Assembly (NCBI GenBank): GCA_031270565.1
Contig: JAISXJ010000158.1
Span: forward strand, 1 to 5,877
Direction: 5' to 3'
DNA: 5,877 nt
DNA from: Prevotellaceae bacterium
GTDB taxonomy: Bacteria; Bacteroidota; Bacteroidia; Bacteroidales; Paludibacteraceae
Under the pieces are notes generated by a model that ran no database searches, had not been told where the DNA came from, and saw only the letters and a program-made list of their open reading frames with translations. The position numbers were made by a program, and so were the translations under genes. Below, piece after piece: positions 1 to 5,840 of this stretch. How positions within the stretch are numbered: the stretch's first letter is position 1; every line of letters starts with the position of its first letter.

Positions 1-1461
1 TTTGCCCTGTTTTTACCTGTAGTATTTTGCATCTACTGGGTGTTTCGGAAAAATGTGAAACATCAAAACCTGTTTTTGCTTGCTGCGTCCTATTTCTTTT
101 ATGCCTGGTGGGACTGGCGATATTTGTCGCTCATTCTGGTCTGTTCAATCACCAATTTTGCTGCTGGCGCATTGATGGTGAATAGGGATGATAGAAGAGA
201 AGAGAAGAGAAGAGAAGAGAAGAGAAGAGAAGAGAAGAGAAGCAAACTTATCCTCTCTCTTTGCTGTATTATCTGCTTCGGGATTCTTGGCGTTTTCAAA
301 TACTATGATTTTTTCGTTCATACCTTTGTTGATGCGTTCAGTCTGTTTGGCGCAAAACTGGAAGCGCATACGCTTAATCTGATACTTCCGGTCGGTATTT
401 CGTTCTATACATTTCACACACTAAGCTACACTATTGATGTTTATCGCGGTAAATTTGCGCCCACGCGAGACATTACGTCGTTTTTCCTGTTTGTAAGTAT
501 TTTCCCGCTGGCAATGGCGGGACCAATTGAACGCGCCACCAATCTGTTGCCCCAGATATACAAAAAAAGGGAATTTAACTACTCTCAAGCCGTTGACGGC
601 ATGCGGCAAATCTTGTGGGGCTTGTTCAAGAAGGTGGTAATTGCCGACAACTGTGCTACGTATGTCAATCAGGTATTTGACAGCTATCAAACGCAAAGCG
701 GCAGTACATTATTATTAGGGGCAATTTTCTTTGCCTTTCAGATTTATGGCGATTTTTCGGGATATTCCGATATGGCAATCGGCGTCGGCAAGTTGCTTGG
801 ATTCAAGTTTCTGAACAATTTTCGTTTCCCGTATTGCTCACGCGACATTGCCGAATTTTGGCGTCGGTGGCATATTTCACTCAACACGTGGTTTCGCGAT
901 TACCTTTACATTCCACTTGGCGGCAGTCGTGGCAGCAAAACGATGGTCGTTCGCAATACTTTCATTATCTTTCTGGTATCAGGCTTTTGGCATGGCGCCA
1001 ATTGGACATTTATTGCGTGGGGAGCATTTCACGCCGTTTTATTTTTGCCTCTCATTCTGCTGAACAGAAACCGTAAATATACCGACACCGTTGCCGAAGG
1101 CAAATTTTTGCCAAGCGTAAAAGAGTTATTTCAAATGTTCCTGACATTTGGGCTGGTCGTTGTGGGATGGGTGTTTTTCAGAGCGGAAAGCATTGGTGAA
1201 GCGGTGGGATATTTGGCGGGAATAGTAAAAGTGAATTTATTCAGTGTTCCTTTGCTCATTAATAGAGATTTTTATATCCCTCTTTTTGTTAATTTGCTAA
1301 TATTATTTGTAGTAGAGTGGTTGCAGAGAAACAGACAACATGGGCTGGAAATAATGCCTTCAAATCTTGTGTTGCGCTGGTTGATTTACGTATTAATATG
1401 CGCTGTTATCTATAAATTTGGCGAATTTAATTATTCTCAATTTATTTATTTCCAATTCTGA
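1..1461 (+). CDS. MBOAT-family (AlgI-like) membrane O-acyltransferase, 5' end cut by window edge
   Basis: Multi-spanning inner-membrane acyltransferase. In this family (AlgI, DltB, PatA) the protein moves acyl groups, usually acetyl, across the membrane for transfer to a cell-envelope polysaccharide. The frame is open from base 1 (FALFLPVVFCIYW), matching the family's first helix, so the GTG at 40 is an internal Val and the real start lies just upstream. The visible 486 residues suggest fewer than about ten are missing. Family hallmarks, numbered from base 1: the FSGYSDMAIG region, then EFWRRWHISLNTWFRDYLYIPLGG with His291, then SGFWHGANWTF with His331, the expected catalytic His. The C-terminus ends FIYFQF, typical of the family. 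Residues 65-80 are three REEKR-type blocks encoded by a pentanucleotide tract (193-242), which makes the gene probably phase-variable; this copy is in frame. The last ~200 bp are AT-rich. It is followed after 2 nt by an SGNH partner. The acyl group and target polysaccharide cannot be told from sequence. Confidence 0.93.
   Translation, partial: FALFLPVVFCIYWVFRKNVKHQNLFLLAASYFFYAWWDWRYLSLILVCSITNFAAGALMVNRDDRREEKRREEKRREEKRSKLILSLCCIICFGILGVFKYYDFFVHTFVDAFSLFGAKLEAHTLNLILPVGISFYTFHTLSYTIDVYRGKFAPTRDITSFFLFVSIFPLAMAGPIERATNLLPQIYKKREFNYSQAVDGMRQILWGLFKKVVIADNCATYVNQVFDSYQTQSGSTLLLGAIFFAFQIYGDFSGYSDMAIGVGKLLGFKFLNNFRFPYCSRDIAEFWRRWHISLNTWFRDYLYIPLGGSRGSKTMVVRNTFIIFLVSGFWHGANWTFIAWGAFHAVLFLPLILLNRNRKYTDTVAEGKFLPSVKELFQMFLTFGLVVVGWVFFRAESIGEAVGYLAGIVKVNLFSVPLLINRDFYIPLFVNLLILFVVEWLQRNRQHGLEIMPSNLVLRWLIYVLICAVIYKFGEFNYSQFIYFQF
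193..242 (+). repeat. Pentanucleotide tandem repeat (AGAAG)x10 inside the MBOAT gene; candidate phase-variation switch
   Basis: Ten uninterrupted copies of AGAAG with no mismatch, lying wholly within codons 65-81 of the acyltransferase. Read in frame it encodes Arg/Glu/Lys blocks (REEKR) between two hydrophobic segments. With ten units the gene is open. Removing one unit leads to TGA at 306-308 and adding one leads to TGA at 380-382 (coordinates of this allele), so ON alleles are expected at 7, 10 or 13 units. The opposite-strand reading is CTCTT, the same unit as the coding repeat of neisserial opa genes (established knowledge). None of the six frames has a stop within the tract itself. Confidence 0.95.
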
Positions 1462-1463
1462 TT

Positions 1464-2342
1464 ATGAGAAAATTTGTTATTCGTATATCCGTCTTTTTAT
1501 TAATAGTTTCTATCGGTTTAGCATTAGATGAATCTTATCGTCTATTATCCGACAAATACCAGAAAGATCATAAAAACAATCTTGTTTCTGTATATCATAC
1601 TATTGCTAAAAGCAAGAAGAAGAAAAAGACAAAAAAAATATTACTAGGAGATAGTGTGGCACAACAACTATATCCTAATTTGGCTTATAACGATAGTATT
1701 TATTCGTTAGCTTGTAATCAGACAATTACTGTGGCTGGACATTATTTTTTGTTAAACAATTTTGTGAACATAAATAAAAATGAATTGCCGGAAGAAGTCA
1801 TTTTCTTTTACAGACCCTTATCATTAAAAGATAATTTGGGTATATATTCTTTTTCATATTTTCTAAAACCATTTTATAATAGAGAATACAAATCTTTAAT
1901 GGATACTTGCCTTATAAAAAGGATTAAAACTATACCACTGTATTTTATATCTCAATTTCCGCTGATCAAAACAAGCAATTATACTCCCAAATTTTGTGTT
2001 CCCCAAGAAGAACCGTTTAATGAGATATTCTCACCAATAACCAAAAATTATTTAAAGAAGATAGAACAACTATGCAGAAATAATAATCTTAGATTCCGAT
2101 TTGAACCGGCGCCAATAAGTAAATCAGAATGGGATACTTTACAATTATTTAACAATATTGATTATCCATTAGACACAATGATCATTAAAAATTATTTTCA
2201 ACATATACAATATTTTGAAGATTCACTTTTCATAGATGATGTTCACTTCAAGCCACAGTATATTCCGCAAGATTATTTGAATTTAATCGGAAACGCAAAA
2301 CCAACTCACCACACAACAGACTCTTTGGGAATATTGAAATAG
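1464..2342 (+). CDS. Membrane-anchored SGNH-fold protein, probable partner of the MBOAT acyltransferase
   Basis: 292 residues. One N-terminal hydrophobic helix (about 5-21) after basic residues suggests a signal anchor with the rest in the periplasm. A Lys-rich stretch (49-58) leads into ILLGDSVAQQ, with Gly62-Asp63-Ser64 as the SGNH block I nucleophile. Asp258 and His261 in DDVHFKPQY form the block V Asp-x-x-His. By analogy with AlgJ/AlgX and DltD, it would receive the acyl group delivered by the MBOAT protein and transfer it to the polysaccharide; the opposite role, an esterase, cannot be excluded. The start is the ATG 2 nt after the upstream stop. No Shine-Dalgarno sequence is visible there, which favours translational coupling. 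Base composition is much more AT-rich than in the flanking genes. The Lys-rich stretch includes an A8 run (1631-1638) just before the nucleophile. The acyltransferase role is inferred from motifs and neighbourhood. Confidence 0.82.
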   Translation: MRKFVIRISVFLLIVSIGLALDESYRLLSDKYQKDHKNNLVSVYHTIAKSKKKKKTKKILLGDSVAQQLYPNLAYNDSIYSLACNQTITVAGHYFLLNNFVNINKNELPEEVIFFYRPLSLKDNLGIYSFSYFLKPFYNREYKSLMDTCLIKRIKTIPLYFISQFPLIKTSNYTPKFCVPQEEPFNEIFSPITKNYLKKIEQLCRNNNLRFRFEPAPISKSEWDTLQLFNNIDYPLDTMIIKNYFQHIQYFEDSLFIDDVHFKPQYIPQDYLNLIGNAKPTHHTTDSLGILK

Positions 2343-2347
2343 AACTC

Positions 2348-2388
2348 AAAAAAGATCAGAAGAGCAGTTTCTCACGAGACCGCTCTTC
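2348..2388 (-). terminator. Hairpin between convergent genes; likely terminator of the minus-strand lipoprotein gene
   Basis: GAAGAGC (2359-2365) pairs perfectly with GCTCTTC (2382-2388), with further weak pairing inside the loop. Read on the minus strand, the stem is followed 5 nt later by six T (2348-2353), the usual intrinsic-terminator layout. On the plus strand no T-run follows, so termination of the acylation cassette here is less certain. Confidence 0.6.
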
Positions 2389-2414
2389 CTACTCCAAAAA
2401 AGTATGACAAAGTT

Positions 2415-3128
2415 TTAATCTACTTTTATCACAAGTTCCTTTATCAATGGTGTATTGTAACCGTGTTCGCGGTAAGAAACGACCAGTTTGAAATCTTTTG
2501 TGTGCGCCGCAATAATTTCAGATATGTCATACGAGGCAATTGCAGAATGAGGAACATCCTTTGCATCGTTTGGGGTCTGGTGATGAAATTCTGCGTAAAT
2601 AATGTCAGCGTCGATGCGCTTATTTTGCGAGGCAGAAAACGTTAAATGAAAATCATGCAACATTGACGTTGTCTCGCCCGTATAGAAGTCGTAAAAAAGA
2701 TTGAGGTATTTTCTACCCGTAACAAAAGCGTTTGAAAAGAGAATGTGTCCATTTCCATATTTATCGGACGACTGATTGTCATCCAGATAAATAATCGGAT
2801 GTTCGGTGACGGACATAACGAGATCAATCCTCATAGTGTAATCGTATCCGGCAATTTTTTCTGCTCCGGTGATTATCCGTCCCTCCAAATAATAGCGGTG
2901 CCCGACAAGCGAATCTGCTGCTACAATGGCATCCAAAGGCGCCATAGTTGTGGCATCGTCCTGAAGGAAATAGGCAACTCCCGACTCTGTCTTCTGTAGT
3001 TGCCCGAAAGAAAAAGCGTTCGGCAGGTTGTCCTCGTCATCTTGTAGCCAGTTGCCGGAACAGGATGAAAACACCACTATTCCAAGAAAGAACAATGGTA
3101 TGCCAATAAATATGTTTTTAGCGTTCAT
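2415..3128 (-). CDS. NigD-like lipoprotein
   Basis: 237 residues. The N-terminus is a lipoprotein signal peptide: a basic start, a hydrophobic core to residue 20, then Ser-Ser-Cys with Cys23 as the lipidation site. An acidic cluster follows (Asp30-Asp31-Glu32-Asp33). The remainder resembles the Bacteroidota NigD-like family, with an N-terminal half containing GHRYYLEGRI and GYDYTMRIDLV and a C-terminal beta-rich half containing YLNLFYDF, IIYAEFHHQ and SYDISEI. The original NigD lies in a Bacteroides bacteriocin-associated operon, but most relatives are scattered and have no assigned function, and nothing nearby suggests a bacteriocin. The protein is probably anchored in the outer membrane; the acidic cluster is compatible with surface export but not close enough to the Cys to claim a lipoprotein export signal. 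It lies 115 bp downstream of pfkA on the same strand. I saw no strong promoter or terminator in that gap, so read-through is possible. Confidence 0.75.
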   Translation of the reverse strand: MNAKNIFIGIPLFFLGIVVFSSCSGNWLQDDEDNLPNAFSFGQLQKTESGVAYFLQDDATTMAPLDAIVAADSLVGHRYYLEGRIITGAEKIAGYDYTMRIDLVMSVTEHPIIYLDDNQSSDKYGNGHILFSNAFVTGRKYLNLFYDFYTGETTSMLHDFHLTFSASQNKRIDADIIYAEFHHQTPNDAKDVPHSAIASYDISEIIAAHTKDFKLVVSYREHGYNTPLIKELVIKVD

Positions 3129-3135
3129 CGGTATT

Positions 3136-3140
3136 ACCTC
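3136..3140 (-). promoter_or_regulatory. Ribosome binding site of the NigD-like gene
   Basis: GAGGT on the minus strand, 7 nt before the ATG. It is the only clear purine-rich Shine-Dalgarno-like site among the gene starts in this window, and it supports the chosen start, which directly precedes the signal peptide. Confidence 0.55.
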
Positions 3141-3243
3141 ATTTTTTGAAGTTTTCTATGCTTTTGATGCATATTTCTTCCAAAATGTGGCAAGACACCA
3201 AACAATTTAATGAAGTTTAACTTTTATAGGTAAAAATGGGATA

Positions 3244-4221
3244 TTAAACCGACAGAATTTGCAGGACATTTATGCGTGCCTGGTCTATCTGTTTATCCTC
3301 TTTTATCGCCTTTGAGAAAGGCACGTGCACAATTTCCTTGTTAACAATACCAATCATAATACTTCTCTGTTCATCGAGGAGTGCGTCAATGGCAGCAACG
3401 CCCATACGAGTTGCCAGAATACGGTCATAAGCAGAGGGCGAACCGCCGCGTTGCAGATGTCCGAGTATTGACACGCGCACATCATAACTTGGAAATAGCT
3501 TCCGGATTCTGTTGGCAAGCCCCTGCGCCCCTTCGCCACCTTCCGCCACAATGACGATGCTGCTGTTTTTTGACTTGCGAAAGCCGCTGCGGATTCTGTT
3601 TTCAAGTTCCTCAACCGATGTTTTGTGTTCGGGAATAACCGCGGCTTCCGCTCCCGTTGCCAGAGCGCTGTTCAATGCAAGAAATCCGGCATCGCGTCCC
3701 ATAACCTCAATAAAAAAGAGCCGATCGTGAGAGGTGGCTGTGTCGCGAATCTTATCGACCGCCTCTACGATAGTGTTTAAGGCGGTGTCGTAGCCTATGG
3801 TGGAATCGGTACCCCAGAGGTCGTTGTCGATTGTGCCTGGCAGACCGATGATAGGGATATTAAATTCCTGTGCAAAGATTCGTGCTCCCGTAAATGTTCC
3901 GTCGCCTCCGATGACAACAAGGGCGTCAATGCCTTCCCGCCGGATGGTTTCGTATGCAGTTTGACGTCCTTCTTTGGTCATAAATTCCTGACAACGGGCA
4001 GTTTTCAGGATTGTTCCGCCCTGTTGGATGATATTGCTGACATTCTGTGTCTGAAAAGGCACAATATCGCCTAAAATCAGACCGCGATAACCACGATGAA
4101 TGGCTTTTACAGCGATATTATTATAGATAGCCGCCCTTGTAACGGCACGTATAGCAGCATTCATACCCGGTGCATCGCCTCCTGAGGTCAGAAGCCCTAT
4201 ACATTTTAATTCATAGCTCAT
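3244..4221 (-). CDS. pfkA: ATP-dependent 6-phosphofructokinase
   Basis: Cytoplasmic glycolytic enzyme that phosphorylates fructose 6-phosphate to fructose 1,6-bisphosphate. Its 325 residues are the normal length of the bacterial PfkA family. Motifs in order: TSGGDAPGMNAAIR (12-25), nucleotide binding; IGGDGTFTGA (104-113), where Gly108 is the position that favours ATP over pyrophosphate (Asp there in PPi-dependent enzymes); GTIDNDLWGTD, with Asp132 matching the catalytic base Asp127 of E. coli; EVMGRDAGFLAL, substrate binding, with Asp where many homologues have His or Tyr; and GHLQRGGSPSAYDR near the C-terminus. The start ATG leads directly into the first beta strand; no Shine-Dalgarno sequence is visible. 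It follows the serine hydrolase by 89 bp, but a terminator hairpin 35 nt before the start suggests separate or attenuated transcription. The neighbours are not glycolytic. The gene appears intact. Confidence 0.97.
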   Translation of the reverse strand: MSYELKCIGLLTSGGDAPGMNAAIRAVTRAAIYNNIAVKAIHRGYRGLILGDIVPFQTQNVSNIIQQGGTILKTARCQEFMTKEGRQTAYETIRREGIDALVVIGGDGTFTGARIFAQEFNIPIIGLPGTIDNDLWGTDSTIGYDTALNTIVEAVDKIRDTATSHDRLFFIEVMGRDAGFLALNSALATGAEAAVIPEHKTSVEELENRIRSGFRKSKNSSIVIVAEGGEGAQGLANRIRKLFPSYDVRVSILGHLQRGGSPSAYDRILATRMGVAAIDALLDEQRSIMIGIVNKEIVHVPFSKAIKEDKQIDQARINVLQILSV

Positions 4222-4240
4222 AATTTACAGTAAAAAAAAA

Positions 4241-4272
4241 TAAAAGAAAAAATCATCTCGCAGTGATGCGAG
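4241..4272 (-). terminator. Intrinsic terminator after the serine hydrolase gene
   Basis: On the minus strand CTCGCA-TCAC-TGCGAG (4257-4272) forms a perfect 6-bp stem with a 4-nt loop, followed by ATGA and six T (4247-4252), then C and four more T. It lies 38 nt past the hydrolase stop and 35 nt before the pfkA start. A run of nine T (4232-4240 on the minus strand) follows. It could also serve as an attenuator in a pfkA leader if pfkA transcription begins upstream of it. Confidence 0.8.
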
Positions 4273-4310
4273 GTTTATTAAATTAACCTGATTAACTGCC
4301 TTACAATTCA

Positions 4311-5585
4311 TTACAGTAATGCCTGATAGGTTACATTGTGCATCAGCGTTTTGAAATCTATGCCGGTTTGATTCGGCAACAGATTAATGTACAGCAGCAT
4401 AATAATCTCTTCCTGCGGGTCAATAACATAATCCGACCCAAACATGCCTCCCCACCGCGAAGCGCCTTCCGAAACGATAGATGCGTAGCCGTATTGCGGA
4501 CGAAAAACATCCCACGCCAAGCCAAATCCAATATCGCCACGCAAATCCCTGACATTATTTTGCATCATCAGTTCGATGGTTTTCCGTCCGAGAATACGTT
4601 GTCCGTTAAATTCGCCTTTGTTGAGTATCATTTGGCAAAAACGGGCATAATCGCTGATTGTGCCACTCAGTCCGGCGCCGGTTGAGAAATAGGTTTTTGC
4701 CCCCGCCATAGGATATGACTGATATATGGGATGCTTGCTGCGTTGCAGGGGTTCGCCTTTGGGACAGGCATAGAGCGTTACCAGACGATCGGCTTTGTCG
4801 TCGGGAAGATAGAAATAGGTATCGTTCATACCCAGCGGGTCAAGCACGCGCTCCCTGATGAAAACATCTATCGGCTTGCCCGACAAAACCTCTGCCAGTC
4901 GACCAAGTACCTCAATATTCATGCTGTATGTAAACCGGTCGCCCGGGTCGTGCGCCAGAGGCAGAGTAGCCAACCGTTTCACCACCTCTTCCAGCGTAAC
5001 ATTCTCCAAAGAATTAAGTGGCGGTACACCATGTTTCTCCATAATTGCCCAATGGTCGCCATTGTAGGATATACCCGACGTGTGGGTCATCAGGTGGCGA
5101 ATGGTGATGTCGCGTGCTGCGGGACGTGTTCTGTAAGTAGTATCTCGGGGCAAATAGCGAGTCAAAACCTGCATCTGCGCAAATTCAGGCAGATATTTTT
5201 TTATCGGCTCATCCAGTTGAAATTTACCCTCTTCAAAAAGTGTCATCAGGGCAACCACGGCAATGGCTTTGGTTTGAGAGGCAATGCGAAAGATGTCGTC
5301 TTTTTCGCAGGGTATCTGTTTTTCAATATCCCGCCAACCAAAGGCTTTAAAGTGGACAATTTCGCCCCGATGCGCCACAAACGTAACGGCGTGCGGCAAC
5401 AATCCCTTATCAACAAGCTGCTGTAATGCCGTGTCAATACGCGCCAGACGACTTGCATCAAAGCCTTGAGGAGTATCCTGCGGTGTGGTAAATGTTTGTG
5501 GAACGGAAAAAGAGGTCTCTTTCGGATGACTGCATGTGGCAAGTCCCAAAAGAAGTATGGAAAAAACAGTAACTATTAATCTCAT
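4311..5585 (-). CDS. Serine hydrolase of the beta-lactamase/penicillin-binding-protein fold, lipoprotein
   Basis: 424 residues from the chosen ATG. The signal peptide (MRLIVTVFSILLLGLATC) ends at a lipobox-like Leu-Ala-Thr-Cys, Cys18, so the protein is probably lipid-anchored in the periplasm or outer membrane. The class C beta-lactamase/EstB-type catalytic signature is present: Ser103-Gln-Thr-Lys106 (SxxK), Tyr220-Ser in FTYSMNIEVLGRL as the second motif, and Trp378-Gly-Gly near the C-terminus in place of the beta-lactamase KTG. HLMTHTSGISY (164-174) is also typical of the family. Such proteins act as esterases, D-aminopeptidases or peptidases; antibiotic resistance should not be inferred. 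The frame extends upstream to a TTG at 5681, giving 32 more residues, but that extension has no signal peptide and contains the likely promoter, so the ATG at 5585 is preferred. Its own promoter and terminator suggest a single-gene unit. Confidence 0.9.
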   Translation of the reverse strand: MRLIVTVFSILLLGLATCSHPKETSFSVPQTFTTPQDTPQGFDASRLARIDTALQQLVDKGLLPHAVTFVAHRGEIVHFKAFGWRDIEKQIPCEKDDIFRIASQTKAIAVVALMTLFEEGKFQLDEPIKKYLPEFAQMQVLTRYLPRDTTYRTRPAARDITIRHLMTHTSGISYNGDHWAIMEKHGVPPLNSLENVTLEEVVKRLATLPLAHDPGDRFTYSMNIEVLGRLAEVLSGKPIDVFIRERVLDPLGMNDTYFYLPDDKADRLVTLYACPKGEPLQRSKHPIYQSYPMAGAKTYFSTGAGLSGTISDYARFCQMILNKGEFNGQRILGRKTIELMMQNNVRDLRGDIGFGLAWDVFRPQYGYASIVSEGASRWGGMFGSDYVIDPQEEIIMLLYINLLPNQTGIDFKTLMHNVTYQALL

Positions 5586-5654
5586 TATGTGTTCAGTCAA
5601 TGTGGATGATTTTGTGCCGGTGCGACAGATGCAATACTGCCGGTGGTACGCCCG

Positions 5655-5682
5655 CAAAGATAATGTTTTTTTGATTTCCAAT
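5655..5682 (-). promoter_or_regulatory. Bacteroidota-type promoter of the serine hydrolase gene
   Basis: On the minus strand TATCTTTG (5655-5662) matches the Bacteroidota -7 consensus TAnnTTTG exactly. ATTG (5679-5682) lies 16 nt upstream and can serve as the -33 element (consensus TTTG). The spacer contains a run of seven A. Transcription would begin around 5645-5650, giving a leader of about 60 nt before the ATG at 5585. Confidence 0.65.
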
Positions 5683-5768
5683 TTATGGGTAGCGCGTGAT
5701 GTACATGGTCAACGCATAAAAAAATAACGCCGCCGACACGAAAGAGTTATCAGTTTATAATCCCAAAA

Positions 5769-5830
5769 TGTCCATTAGAACATAACTGATTGATAATAAG
5801 GATATATTGTTTTTAGATTTCTAATGGACA
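5769..5830. repeat. 62-bp segment bounded by a perfect 12-bp inverted repeat
   Basis: TGTCCATTAGAA (5769-5780) and its exact reverse complement TTCTAATGGACA (5819-5830) flank 38 bp of AT-rich DNA. The role is not known. An operator pair, the end of a small mobile element, or a small invertible segment are all possible. Confidence 0.8.
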
Positions 5831-5840
5831 CCATTAGAAA
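5818..5840. repeat. Perfect 10-bp palindrome with 3-nt centre
   Basis: TTTCTAATGG (5818-5827) and CCATTAGAAA (5831-5840) are exact reverse complements separated by ACA. The left arm is shared with the larger inverted repeat, so CCATTAGAA occurs three times: plus at 5772-5780, minus at 5819-5827, plus at 5831-5839. No T-run follows on either strand, so this does not look like a terminator; a dimeric regulator's operator is one possibility. Confidence 0.8.

Noticed and set aside
40..42. GTG as the start codon of the MBOAT gene
   Set aside because: The frame is open to base 1 and the upstream residues match the family's first membrane helix, so the gene is cut by the window edge and this GTG is an internal Val.
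193..242. CRISPR-like array or origin iterons
   Set aside because: The unit is 5 bp with no spacers and sits inside a coding frame; it is a simple sequence repeat.
99..417. Minus-strand frames through the pentanucleotide tract (Leu/Ser/Phe-rich repeat proteins)
   Set aside because: They exist because the repeat has no stop in any frame. They lie opposite a well-conserved gene and have no recognisable domain.
243..540. Internal translation restart after the repeat, using the purine-rich tract as a Shine-Dalgarno sequence, to give a short MBOAT in OFF cells
   Set aside because: The first in-frame ATG after the repeat is at MAGPIER, several membrane segments later, so a working product is unlikely.
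3129..3243. Promoter and terminator in the gap between pfkA and the NigD-like gene
   Set aside because: The best -7 candidate (ACATTTTG) misses the TA of TAnnTTTG, and the only stem (AAGT-TAA-ACTT) is 4 bp, too weak to call.
4731..5426. 231-codon plus-strand frame opposite the serine hydrolase
   Set aside because: It is antisense to a gene with clear catalytic motifs and shows no domain, signal peptide or promoter of its own.
4311..5585. Beta-lactamase resistance gene
   Set aside because: The fold and SxxK motif are shared, but the third motif is Trp-Gly-Gly rather than KTG, which fits esterase or peptidase relatives better.
5818..5840. Intrinsic terminator at the right-end palindrome
   Set aside because: The stem is AT-rich and no T-run follows on either strand, so it fits an operator or element end better.
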